A program made the translations under genes and the position numbers. Of a stretch of 36,557 bases of DNA, positions 24,601-32,342 are shown piece by piece; within the stretch, counting starts at the first letter, position 1; each line of letters starts with the position of its first letter. The stretch lies in NCBI GenBank assembly GCA_964455395.1, contig CAYVWB010000045.1:1-36557 (forward strand), read 5' to 3'. This stretch comes from CAYVWB01 sp964455395. Lineage in GTDB: Bacteria; Desulfobacterota; Desulfovibrionia; Desulfovibrionales; Desulfovibrionaceae. Under the pieces are notes generated by a model that worked only from the letters and a program-made list of their open reading frames with translations, was not told the DNA's origin and did not search any database.

Positions 24601-25259
24601 AATCCTCCAAAGCCACGCCTCTGGGGTCCATCGCCAAGTTCGCGGCTTCCGGCAAGAAGACCGGCAAGAAGGACCTGGCCCGCATGGTGATGACGTACGG
24701 GTACGTCTACGTGGCTGTCATTTCCATGGGCGCCAACAAGAACCAGACCCTGAAAGCCTTCATGGAAGCGGAGAGCTACCCCGGGCCCTCGCTCATCATC
24801 GCTTACGCGCCGTGTGTGAACCAAGGCATCAAGAAAGGCATGGGCAAGACGCAGTACGAACAGAAGATCGCCGTGGAGTCCGGCTACTGGCCGATCTTCC
24901 GCTTCGACCCCCGCCGCGCCGACGCCGGGGAGAATCCCCTGGTGATGGACTCCAAAGCCCCTGACGGCACCTTGCAGGAGTTCCTCTCCGGCGAGAACCG
25001 CTACGCCTTGCTGGAGAAGATCATGCCAGAGGAATCCAAGCGCCTGCGCGAGAAGATCGAGCAGGATTACGTCAAACGCTACGAGGAGCTGGTGGCCATG
25101 TCGCAGATCAAACTCGAATCCAGAGTGGTGGAAACCGCAGGCGCGCCCGCAGCCGAAGGCGATGTGGCCGAAGAGCCCTGCGAGCTGCCCCAGAACCCCG
25201 AAGCCGCCGCACGGCCCGACTCCGGCGAACCCTGCGACGACGGCCGCGGCGCCAAGTAG
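21612..25259 (+). CDS. por: Pyruvate:ferredoxin oxidoreductase, single-chain
   Basis: The 1215-residue enzyme converts pyruvate, CoA and oxidised ferredoxin to acetyl-CoA, CO2 and reduced ferredoxin in the cytoplasm. ATG 21612 follows GGAGG at 21597-21601; the ATG at 21582 is not used in known homologues. Landmarks: YPITPSSTMGE near the N-terminus; two ferredoxin-type clusters, CIQCNQCAFVCP (about 687) and CYGCGNCADICP (about 743); the proximal cluster ligands in CAGCGETPY and YAPCVNQG; and the thiamine diphosphate segment GDGWAYDIGYGG to NTGGQSS (about 958-1000). It aligns by eye from end to end with Desulfovibrio PFOR, including the C-terminal extension that ends ARPDSGEPCDD. Two cysteines 18 residues apart in that tail may form the protective disulfide known from D. 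africanus. It is the first gene of the lactate operon. Confidence 0.97.
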   Translation: MAKMMTIDGNTAATHVAYAFSECAAIYPITPSSTMGEIADEWAAQGRLNIFGQRVNVKQMQSEAGAAGAVHGSLAAGALTTTFTASQGLLLMIPNMYKIAGELLPCVFHVSARAVAAHALSIFGDHQDVYACRQTGFAMLASNSVQEVMDLALVAHLASIESRTPVLHFFDGFRTSHEVQKVESIDYEDMKALTNMEKVKSFRALSMNPEHPHIRGTAQNPDIYFQGREASNPFYNALPGIVSDAMAKVSKLTGRAYSLFDYVGAPDADRVVIAMGSGCETIEEYVHHANKHGQRVGLLKVRLYRPFHAEAFIQAMPETAKTVTVLDRTKEPGATADPLYLDVCAAYAMSGKAMPALLAGRYGLGSKEFNPAMVKAVYDNMAGAKKSHFTVGIIDDVTNTSLPVDEEMADTTPEGTVQCKFWGLGADGTVGANKQAIKIIGDETELYAQGYFAYDSKKSGGLTVSHLRFGKSPIQSTYLVNKPDFVACHNPAYVTQYDLLEGVKEGGTFLLNCPWTGEELDARLPGSLKRAIAEKKLKFYTIDAVKIAAAVGLGGRINMIMQTAFFKLANVIPFEDAVAYLKESIKKTYGKKGEKIVNMNIAAVDNAIDGLVEVTVPASWSGAAAETAGEADVPEFIKKVMQPMLAQQGDKLPVSAFRPDGVFPVGTSQYEKRGVAINAPEWIKENCIQCNQCAFVCPHSALLPVLTTTEEQAGAPDGFETLDAKGKELKGLHYRMQVDILDCYGCGNCADICPAKEKALVMKPLDTQRSEIPRYEFAAGLAPKTELLPRTTVKGSQFQEPLMEFSGACAGCGETPYVRVLTQLFGERMYIANATGCSSIWGASAPSAPYRVNRRGHGPTWGNSLFEDTAEFGYGMGMAVTQRREKLAEIIQEASASASGELKAAFDGWLAGKDDPDASRKHGDAIRELLASHSGNGPLAAIKEMEDLLTKKSIWIFGGDGWAYDIGYGGLDHVLASGEDVNVFVMDTEVYSNTGGQSSKATPLGSIAKFAASGKKTGKKDLARMVMTYGYVYVAVISMGANKNQTLKAFMEAESYPGPSLIIAYAPCVNQGIKKGMGKTQYEQKIAVESGYWPIFRFDPRRADAGENPLVMDSKAPDGTLQEFLSGENRYALLEKIMPEESKRLREKIEQDYVKRYEELVAMSQIKLESRVVETAGAPAAEGDVAEEPCELPQNPEAAARPDSGEPCDDGRGAK

Positions 25260-25286
25260 CGCACGGGCGACCCCTACTGCAACCCA

Positions 25287-25317
25287 CCGGGCGCTCGGCA
25301 GCACGCCGGGCGCCCGG
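25287..25317 (+). other. Strong intercistronic hairpin after por
   Basis: CCGGGCGCTCGGC pairs with GCCGGGCGCCCGG around AGCAC, a 13-bp stem with a single G-U. No T-run follows. It lies between por and the permease gene and may protect the por mRNA 3' end or attenuate read-through. Confidence 0.7.
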
Positions 25318-25393
25318 CACATAGGCATTCGTCGTTTACTTCAACTGCGCGCGCGTAGTGAGATACGTGAGCGCACAAGGGAGGATTGCTTGG

Positions 25394-27076
25394 ATGTACA
25401 GTATACTCGCTCTCGCGCCGATCATCACGGTGTTCATCTTCCTGGTCATTCTTCGGTGGCCGGCCAAGAAAGCCATGCCCCTGGCGCTGGTCGTCACCGC
25501 AGCACTGGCTTTGACGGTGTGGCAGGTGCCTTTCATCGTGGTCGGCGCATCCATCGTACAAGGCGTCTCCATTGCTGTAGCGATCTTGTGGATCGTCTTC
25601 GGCGCATTGCTCATGCTGAACGCGCTCACTCAAAGCGGCGCGGTCTCCACCATCCGCCGCGGGTTCATGGACATCACGCCAGACCGACGCATCCAAGCGA
25701 TGATCGTCGCTTGGTGTTTCGGGGCCTTCATTGAGGGCGCAGCCGGTTTCGGCACGCCAGCCGCCGTGGCGGCGCCGCTGCTCATGGCGTTGGGTTTCCC
25801 GGCCATGGCTTCTGTCACCGTGGCGCTCATCATCCAGTCCACGCCGGTTTCCTTCGGCGCAGTGGGCACGCCGATTCTGCTGGGCGTCAAGACCGGTTTG
25901 ACCGACCCCACCGTGGAGACGGCCGTCTCCGCCGCCGGCATCGATTTCATGGACTATGTTTTTGAAATTGGCTGGAACGTGGCGCTGGTCCATGGCATTA
26001 TCGGTATATTCATACCGCTTTTCCTCGCAGTAATCCTCACGCGCTTCTTCGGCAAGGAGAAGTCCATCAAGAAGGGTCTGGAAGTGCTGCCCTTCGCGGT
26101 CTTCGCAGGCTTGGCCGTAACCGTGCCGTACGTGCTCACCGCCTACTTCCTCGGCCCCGAGTTCCCTTCGCTCATCGGCGGCCTCGTGGGTCTGGCGTTG
26201 GTGGTGACGGCGGCGAAGCACAAGTTCCTCACCCCCAAGACCCCCTGGGACTTCGCGCCTGAAGAAGAGTGGGATCCGAAGTGGATGGGCACGTTCCGCA
26301 GCGAGCTGGACGCCGAACGCCCGGGCATGAACCTCTTCAAGGCGTGGGTGCCTTACGTGCTGGTGGGCATCTTCCTGGTGGTCAGCCGCACGGTCGACCC
26401 TGTGACGGCGGCGCTGAAGTCGCTGACGATTCCCGTCACGGACATCTTCGGCACGGGCATTGGCTACACGGTCACGCCGCTGTACTTGCCCGGTTTCATC
26501 TTCGTGCTGGCTGTGGCGTGCGCTTTCTTCATCCAGAAGATGAGCGGCAAGGAACTCAGCAAAGCTGTCTCCATGTCCTTCAAGACGACGCTCTCTGCCT
26601 CCTTCGCGCTTGGTTTCGCCATCCCCATGGTGCGGGTGTTCATCAACTCCGGCTCCGCGTACAACGGTTCCGGTCTGGAGAGCATGCCTCTGGAGCTTGC
26701 TGAGGGCGTGGCTGCGCTTGTGGGCAGCGCGTGGCCTGCGTTGGCCTCGGTCATCGGCGCGCTGGGCGCGTTCATCGCGGGTTCGAACACCGTCTCGAAC
26801 ATGATGTTCTCGCTCTTCCAGTTCGGCGTCGCTTCTGAAATCGGCGTTTCGCAGTCGGTCATCGTAGCGCTGCAAGCCGTGGGCGGCGCAGCTGGCAACA
26901 TGATCACGGTGCACAACGTCGTGGCGGCAGCCGCTGTCGTCGGCTTGATGGACCGCGAAGGCGAGATCATCCGGAAGACGCTGATCCCGCTGACGTACTA
27001 CCTGATCATGGCCGCCATCCTGGCTTTCATCCTTCTGGGCATCGACTTCGGGCAGTTCATCCCTGTCAGCAACTAG
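25394..27076 (+). CDS. lctP: L-lactate permease (LctP family)
   Basis: The 560-residue inner-membrane protein is a lactate:H+ symporter of the LctP family. I start at ATG 25394 because AGGGAGGA lies about nine bases upstream; the ATG at 25358 precedes that site. Many hydrophobic helices are visible, consistent with 12-14 spans. Family segments include FGAFIEGAAGFGTPAAVAAP (about 114-133), STPVSFGAVGTPILLGVK, FFGKEKS, a cytoplasmic loop near residue 300 (FRSELDAERPGMNLFKAWVPY), GAFIAGSNTVSNMMFSLFQF and LQAVGGAAGNMITVHNVVAA. It supplies lactate to the dehydrogenases encoded downstream. Length and motifs are complete, with nothing unusual. Confidence 0.95.
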   Translation: MYSILALAPIITVFIFLVILRWPAKKAMPLALVVTAALALTVWQVPFIVVGASIVQGVSIAVAILWIVFGALLMLNALTQSGAVSTIRRGFMDITPDRRIQAMIVAWCFGAFIEGAAGFGTPAAVAAPLLMALGFPAMASVTVALIIQSTPVSFGAVGTPILLGVKTGLTDPTVETAVSAAGIDFMDYVFEIGWNVALVHGIIGIFIPLFLAVILTRFFGKEKSIKKGLEVLPFAVFAGLAVTVPYVLTAYFLGPEFPSLIGGLVGLALVVTAAKHKFLTPKTPWDFAPEEEWDPKWMGTFRSELDAERPGMNLFKAWVPYVLVGIFLVVSRTVDPVTAALKSLTIPVTDIFGTGIGYTVTPLYLPGFIFVLAVACAFFIQKMSGKELSKAVSMSFKTTLSASFALGFAIPMVRVFINSGSAYNGSGLESMPLELAEGVAALVGSAWPALASVIGALGAFIAGSNTVSNMMFSLFQFGVASEIGVSQSVIVALQAVGGAAGNMITVHNVVAAAAVVGLMDREGEIIRKTLIPLTYYLIMAAILAFILLGIDFGQFIPVSN

Positions 27077-27098
27077 CCCTGCGCCCCAAACCGAACAA

Positions 27099-27123
27099 GG
27101 GAGGGAGCCGCGCGCTCCCTCCC
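27099..27123 (+). other. Strong intercistronic hairpin after the permease gene
   Basis: GGGAGGGAGC pairs perfectly with GCTCCCTCCC around CGCGC. It has no T-run and lies 47 bp before the next start codon. As with the hairpin after por, it could tune the relative amounts of mRNA along the operon. Confidence 0.75.
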
Positions 27124-27169
27124 ATCACATAAAGCGCCCCGAACAGGCGTCCCTTACAGGAGAATTTCC

Positions 27170-28561
27170 GTGAACAGCCAAGACGCCCTGGTAAAAGAGT
27201 TCAAAGCGATAGTCGGCGACGACAACGTCTACACCCAGGAATCCGATCTCCACAGCTATTCCTACGACGCCGCCGTGCTGGACGCCGTGGCACCAGCGCT
27301 GGTGGTGCAGCCCACCACCTGCGAACAACTCGGCCCCATCACCGCCACATGCAACGAACACGGTCTGCCCCTGACCGTGCGCGGCGCCGGCACCAACCTC
27401 TCCGGGGGCACAATCCCCTCCAAAGGCGGGGTGGTGGTGCTCACGGGCAAGCTCAACAAGATCAAGGAAATCAACACCGAAGATCTGTACGCCGTGTGCG
27501 AACCGGGTGTGGTCACCGCCAAATTCGCTGCTGAATGCGCCAAGCACGGCCTCTTCTACCCGCCGGATCCGGGTTCCCAGACCGTCTCCACCATGGGCGG
27601 CAACGTGGCTGAAAACGCCGGGGGGTTGCGCGGCCTGAAATACGGCGTGACCAAGGACTACCTCATGGGCATGTCCTTCTACGACGTGGAAGGCCAGCTG
27701 GTGAAGTCCGGCTCGCGCACAGTGAAGTGCGTCACGGGCTTCAACCTGCCGGGCCTCATGGTGGCTTCCGAAGGCACCTTGGGCGTCTTCAGCGAACTCA
27801 TCTTCAAGCTCATTCCGCCGCCGCAAGCAGCCAAGTCCATGGTCGCCGTTTTCGACGACATCCAAGCCGCTTCCAAGACCGTGGCCGCCATCATCGCCGC
27901 CAAGATCCTGCCGGCCACCCTGGAGTTCATGGACAACTTCACCATCCGCACCGTGGAAAATTTCCGCAAGGCCGGTCTCCCTGTGGACGCCCAGGCCCTG
28001 CTGCTCATCGAAGTGGACGGCCACCCCGCGCAAGTGGAAGAAGACGCCGTCAAAGTGGAGAAGATCTGCAAGGATCACAAAGCCACCGTGGAAGTGGCGA
28101 AAGACGCGGAACACCGCGGCAAGATCTGGCAAGCGCGACGTGACGCTCTGCCTGCGCTGGCGAAGCTGAAGCCCACATGCGTGCTGGAAGACGCCACCGT
28201 GCCCCGCTCCAAGATCCCGGCCATGATGGACGAGCTGGATAAAATCTCCAAGGAATTCAATTTGGAGATCGGCACTTTCGGTCACGCCGGCGACGGCAAC
28301 CTGCACCCCACCATCCTCACCGACAAGCGTGACGAACAGGAATGGGAACGCGTGGAGAAAGCCATCGACGCCATCTTCGACGCTGCGCTGGGCATGGGCG
28401 GCACGCTCTCCGGCGAACACGGCGTGGGCATCGCCAAAGCCAAGTACATGGAGCAGGAAACCAGCCGCGCCACCATCGAATATTCCCAGCGCCTCAAGCA
28501 CGCGCTGGACCCCAAGTTCATCCTCAATCCGGGCAAGATCATCGGCGCCCTGCTGAAGTAG
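27170..28561 (+). CDS. FAD-linked D-lactate dehydrogenase, GlcD-like subunit
   Basis: The 463-residue flavoprotein starts at GTG 27170, with AGGAGA at 27158-27163. The N-terminal PCMH-type FAD domain has LTVRGAGTNLSGGTIPSKGG (about 65-84), DPGSQTVSTMGGNVAENAGG (about 133-152) and LKYGVTKDYL. The C-terminal FAD-oxidase domain has IGTFGHAGDGNLHPTI (His residues for substrate) and GGTLSGEHGVGIAKAKYM. This is the GlcD/Dld-II family. The position after the permease and before a GlcF-like gene is that of DVU3027, which I recall was assigned as the D-lactate dehydrogenase of D. vulgaris. Glycolate or another 2-hydroxy acid is a possible alternative substrate. Electrons pass to the iron-sulfur subunit encoded 12 bp downstream. 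Confidence 0.93.
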   Translation: MNSQDALVKEFKAIVGDDNVYTQESDLHSYSYDAAVLDAVAPALVVQPTTCEQLGPITATCNEHGLPLTVRGAGTNLSGGTIPSKGGVVVLTGKLNKIKEINTEDLYAVCEPGVVTAKFAAECAKHGLFYPPDPGSQTVSTMGGNVAENAGGLRGLKYGVTKDYLMGMSFYDVEGQLVKSGSRTVKCVTGFNLPGLMVASEGTLGVFSELIFKLIPPPQAAKSMVAVFDDIQAASKTVAAIIAAKILPATLEFMDNFTIRTVENFRKAGLPVDAQALLLIEVDGHPAQVEEDAVKVEKICKDHKATVEVAKDAEHRGKIWQARRDALPALAKLKPTCVLEDATVPRSKIPAMMDELDKISKEFNLEIGTFGHAGDGNLHPTILTDKRDEQEWERVEKAIDAIFDAALGMGGTLSGEHGVGIAKAKYMEQETSRATIEYSQRLKHALDPKFILNPGKIIGALLK

Positions 28562-28573
28562 GAGACCTCACGT

Positions 28574-29857
28574 ATGGCGGATATCCAAAAACTCGCGACC
28601 ATGCTCAAGGAGCTGGACGAACAGCTCGTCAACTGCATGCGTTGCGGCATGTGCCAGGCCGTCTGTCCCGTTTTCGCCGAAACGGGCCGCGAGGCGGACG
28701 TCGCCCGCGGCAAGCTGGCGCTCCTTGACGGCCTCTCCGCCGAGATCCTCAACGATCCCAAAGGAGTGAAGGAACGTCTGGACAAGTGTTTGCTCTGCGG
28801 CTCCTGCCAGGCCAACTGCCCCTCCGGCGTCAAAGTGCTGGACATCTTCCTGAAAGCGCGCGCCATCCTCACGGGGTATTTCGGCCTCTCTCCAGCCAAG
28901 CAAGCCATTTTCCGGCAGCTGTTGGCGCGGCCCGAGCTTTTCAACACGCTCATGGGGCTGGGCGCCAAAGTGCAAGGCGTATTCGCCAAGCCTGTCAGCG
29001 ACGTACTGGGCACCTCCTGCGCGCGCTTCCAAGCGCCCCTCATCGCAGACAGACACTTCCCCCGCCTGGCTGGAAAAGCCTTCCACAAACGGCAGGAATC
29101 CTTGGACCAGCCACGGGGATTCTCCGGCCTGCGCGTGGCGTTCTACCCCGGCTGCATGACAGACAAGGTCTACCCTCAAGTGGGCGAAGCCGTACTGAAA
29201 GCCATGCGCCACCACGGCGTGGGCGTCTATCTGCCCAAGGGCCAAGCGTGTTGCGGCGTGCCTGCGCTCTCCAGCGGAGACATGGAGGGCTTCGCCAAGC
29301 TGGTGGAACAGAACGTGCGCCTCTTCGAGAACGCCGACTTCGACTACCTGCTGACCCCCTGCGCCACCTGCACCGCCGGCTTCAAGGACATCTGGCCCGC
29401 CATGATCGAGGACGAAACGCTCACGCGACGCGCTGCGCCCATCATGGAAAAAGCCATGGACGTCAGCCAGTTCCTCGTGGATGTTCTGAAAGTCAAACCC
29501 CTGGAGACCCCCCAGGAAGGCGCCACCGTGACGTACCACGATCCCTGCCACCTGCGGAACTCCCTGGGCGTGACGAAGCAACCCCGCGCTCTGCTGCAAG
29601 CCACACCCAAAGCCGCTTACACGGAGCTGCCCAACGCTGGCTCCTGTTGTGGCTGCGGCGGCAGCTTCAGCCTCTACCATTACGACCTCTCCCGCCAGAT
29701 CGGCGAAGCCAAGGCGGAAGCCGTGATGGAAAGCGGCGCGCAAACAGTGGCCACTTCCTGCCCCGCGTGCATGATGCAGATCGCCGACCAGCTCTCCCAG
29801 AAAGGCGCGAGCGCAACTGTCAAGCATGTGGTGGAGGTCTACGCCGAACGCCTCTGA
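28574..29857 (+). CDS. GlcF-like iron-sulfur subunit of D-lactate dehydrogenase
   Basis: The 427-residue protein starts at ATG 28574 behind TAGGAGA. Two 4Fe-4S motifs open it: CMRCGMCQAVCP (about 22-33) and CLLCGSCQANCP (about 73-84). Two CCG domains follow, with CCGVPALSSGD, CATCTAGF, then CCGCGGSFSLY and CPACMMQ, the cysteine-rich fold shared with heterodisulfide reductase. GlcF/DVU3028 proteins have exactly this order and length. It should accept electrons from the flavoprotein encoded upstream and pass them to the membrane or other redox partners. No membrane helix is visible. Confidence 0.93.
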   Translation: MADIQKLATMLKELDEQLVNCMRCGMCQAVCPVFAETGREADVARGKLALLDGLSAEILNDPKGVKERLDKCLLCGSCQANCPSGVKVLDIFLKARAILTGYFGLSPAKQAIFRQLLARPELFNTLMGLGAKVQGVFAKPVSDVLGTSCARFQAPLIADRHFPRLAGKAFHKRQESLDQPRGFSGLRVAFYPGCMTDKVYPQVGEAVLKAMRHHGVGVYLPKGQACCGVPALSSGDMEGFAKLVEQNVRLFENADFDYLLTPCATCTAGFKDIWPAMIEDETLTRRAAPIMEKAMDVSQFLVDVLKVKPLETPQEGATVTYHDPCHLRNSLGVTKQPRALLQATPKAAYTELPNAGSCCGCGGSFSLYHYDLSRQIGEAKAEAVMESGAQTVATSCPACMMQIADQLSQKGASATVKHVVEVYAERL

Positions 29858-30215
29858 CGCACGGGCCCGGGGATGCCGGGGCCATGGGACGCATGCGCGC
29901 GGCGAACGCTTTGTCGCGCGCTCGCAACGTCGCGCAGGTACCATCGCGCCATGGCGCGCCATGATGCGCCATGATGCGACATGATGCAACGCCAATACCC
30001 CCACGGTCCCAGCGCGGAGCACAAGCCGGCCAAGCGCCTTTGACGACACGCGCCGATCGCCGTCGCGCCGTTCTGGACCGCCGGGGGCTTCCAGAAAGCG
30101 TGTTTTGTGGAACCCCGAGGGGAGCCGCGCCGGCTCCAGAACCGACCACGTACGACGGCCCCCGACGGCGCCGGCCGTCAGCCGACCCACCCATACGAGA
30201 CCCGCGAGGAGCGTC
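29858..30215. other. Gap between the dehydrogenase and pta genes
   Basis: This 358-bp gap is the longest inside the operon. It holds an imperfect hairpin at about 29867-29882 (GGCCCGG, CCGGGGCC), the 10-bp repeat at 29946-29990 and otherwise nothing I recognise. No convincing internal promoter is visible, so pta may depend on read-through. Confidence 0.55.
29946..29990 (+). repeat. 10-bp tandem repeat, about 4.5 units
   Basis: The units GCGCCATGGC, GCGCCATGAT, GCGCCATGAT and GCGACATGAT are followed by GCAAC. The register is exact and only one or two bases change between units. Confidence 0.85.
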
Positions 30216-32342
30216 ATGACCCAGAGCCTCTACATCACCGCCAACGAAAGCCGCAGCGGCAAATCGGCCATCGTCCTCGGCGTCATGCAAGAGATCATGC
30301 GCCGGGTCGGCAGACCCGCCTTCTTCAGACCCATCATCACCGCCGGCTCCGAAAACGGCTCCAGCCGGGACCACGACTCCAACCTCATCCTCGAACACTT
30401 CCGGCTGGATCAAGACTACGACGACGCCTACGGCTTCACCCTGCGCGAAGCCCGCGAACTCATCAACTCGGGCCGGCGCGACGTCTTCCTGGACACCGTG
30501 CTGGAGAAATACACCCTGCTCGCCAAGGAGTACGACTTCGTGCTCTGCGAAGGCACGGACTTCATGGGCCGTGACCCGGCTTTCGAGTTCGACTTGAACG
30601 CCGACTTGGCCGCCAACCTGGGCGCCCCCGTGCTCTTCGTGGCCAACGGCAAACGCAAGACCCCGGACGAGGTGGTGGCCCTGGCGCAGTCCACCATCGA
30701 GACCTTGGAGGAAAAAGGCGTCGACCTGCTGGCGGCCATCGTCAACCGCCTGGAATGCCAGGATTGCACGAACCTCGCCAAGACGCTGGTCTGCAAGGCC
30801 CGTTGCAAGGAGCCCCTGCTGGCGTACGCCATCCCGGAGATAGAATCCCTGGGCAACCCCTCCGTGCGCGACGTGGTGAAATTCCTGAACGCTCAGGTCC
30901 TCTACGGGCATGGGCAGATGGACTCCCTGGTGGGCGAATACCTCATCGCCGCCATGCAGATCGGCAATTTTCTGGAATACTTGCAGCAAGGCAGCCTGAT
31001 CATCACCCCCGGGGACCGCGAGGACATCATCCTGTCCTGCCTCGCGTCCCGGCTCTCCTCGCAGTATCCGGACATCTCGGGCATCGTCCTGACCGGGGGC
31101 ATCCAACCCTCCCAGGCCGTGCACCGGCTCATCGAGGGTTGGACAGGCGTCCCCGTGCCGGTGCTGCTGGTCAAGGAGCACACCCACCAGACCAGCCAGC
31201 GCCTCAACGAACTCTACGGCCGCATCCAGCCCACGGACGCCAAGAAGATCGCCACGGCGCTCGGCGTCTTCGAAACCAACGTGAACATCACCGAACTCGG
31301 CGACCGCATCCTCTCCCGCCAGAGCGTGCGCACGACCCCCAAGATGTTCGAATACGGGTTGATCCAACGCGCTTCAGCCAACCCCCAGCGCATCGTCCTG
31401 CCGGAGGGCGAGAGCGATCGCGTGCTCCAGGCTGCGGATATTCTCCTGCGTCGCAAGGTTGCAGATCTCACGCTGATCGGCGATCCGCAGAAGATCGCTT
31501 CCAAGGCATCCCAGCTCGGTCTGGACATCGAGGGCGCGGAGACCGTCAACCCCATCCGCTCCCCCTTCTTCGAGACCTACGCCGAAGCTTACCACCTGAC
31601 ACGCAAACACAAAGGCGTTACCTTGGACATGGCCCGCGACCGCATGGCCGACCCGACTTACTTCGGCACCATGATGGTCCATCGCGGCGACGCTGACGGC
31701 ATGGTCTCCGGCTCGGTCACCACCACAGCGCAGACCATCCGCCCCGCGTTCGAATTCGTGAAGACCAAGCCCGGCTTCTCCATCGTCTCCTCGGTCTTCT
31801 TCATGTGTCTGAAGGACCGCGTGCTGGTCTACGGGGATTGCGCAGTGAACCCCAACCCCAACGCAGCCGAGCTTGCCGAAATAGCCCTGAACTCTGCGGA
31901 GACGGCGCAGATCTTCGGCATCGAGCCGCGGGTGGCCATGCTCTCCTACTCCACAGGCGCATCCGGCAAAGGCGAGGACGTGGAGCGCGTCATCGAAGCC
32001 ACCCGACTCGCCAAGGAACGCGCCAAGGAAATGCTGCCCGGCTTGCCCATCGAAGGCCCCCTGCAGTACGACGCCGCCATCGACCCCGACGTGGCGAAGA
32101 CCAAGCTCCCCGACTCCGACGTGGCCGGCCGCGCCACCGTGTTCATCTTCCCGGATCTGAACACCGGCAACAACACGTACAAGGCCGTACAGCGCGCCGC
32201 CGGCGCCATCGCCATCGGCCCGGTGCTGCAGGGCTTGAACAAGCCGGTCAACGACTTGTCGCGGGGATGCACCGTGGAAGACATCGTGAACACTGTGGCC
32301 ATCACCGCCATTCAAGCTCAAGCTGAAAAGGATAAGGCCTGA
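30216..32342 (+). CDS. pta: Phosphate acetyltransferase, long (P-loop-DRTGG-PTA) form
   Basis: The 708-residue enzyme transfers the acetyl group of acetyl-CoA to phosphate, giving acetyl phosphate for acetate kinase. ATG 30216 follows CGAGGAG. The N-terminal third is a BioD-like P-loop domain (NESRSGKSAIVLG; FFRPIITAG). The middle is a DRTGG-type regulatory domain (about 220-330, GDREDIILSCLA, GIVLTGG). The C-terminal half (about 375-705) is the PTA_PTB catalytic domain with RIVLPEGESDRVLQAAD, GDADGMVSGSVTTTA, SVFFMCLKDRVLVYGDCAVNP, GPLQYDAA and FPDLNTGNNTYKAVQR. Size and order match long-form Pta of proteobacteria. Its stop overlaps the acetate kinase start (TGATG), showing translational coupling. 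Confidence 0.96.
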   Translation: MTQSLYITANESRSGKSAIVLGVMQEIMRRVGRPAFFRPIITAGSENGSSRDHDSNLILEHFRLDQDYDDAYGFTLREARELINSGRRDVFLDTVLEKYTLLAKEYDFVLCEGTDFMGRDPAFEFDLNADLAANLGAPVLFVANGKRKTPDEVVALAQSTIETLEEKGVDLLAAIVNRLECQDCTNLAKTLVCKARCKEPLLAYAIPEIESLGNPSVRDVVKFLNAQVLYGHGQMDSLVGEYLIAAMQIGNFLEYLQQGSLIITPGDREDIILSCLASRLSSQYPDISGIVLTGGIQPSQAVHRLIEGWTGVPVPVLLVKEHTHQTSQRLNELYGRIQPTDAKKIATALGVFETNVNITELGDRILSRQSVRTTPKMFEYGLIQRASANPQRIVLPEGESDRVLQAADILLRRKVADLTLIGDPQKIASKASQLGLDIEGAETVNPIRSPFFETYAEAYHLTRKHKGVTLDMARDRMADPTYFGTMMVHRGDADGMVSGSVTTTAQTIRPAFEFVKTKPGFSIVSSVFFMCLKDRVLVYGDCAVNPNPNAAELAEIALNSAETAQIFGIEPRVAMLSYSTGASGKGEDVERVIEATRLAKERAKEMLPGLPIEGPLQYDAAIDPDVAKTKLPDSDVAGRATVFIFPDLNTGNNTYKAVQRAAGAIAIGPVLQGLNKPVNDLSRGCTVEDIVNTVAITAIQAQAEKDKA

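Noticed and set aside
17010..25328. Very long minus-strand open frames opposite the kinase and PFOR genes (865 and 1207 codons).
   Set aside because: They are antisense shadows: low-complexity translations rich in His, Gly and Val with no ribosome sites or domains.
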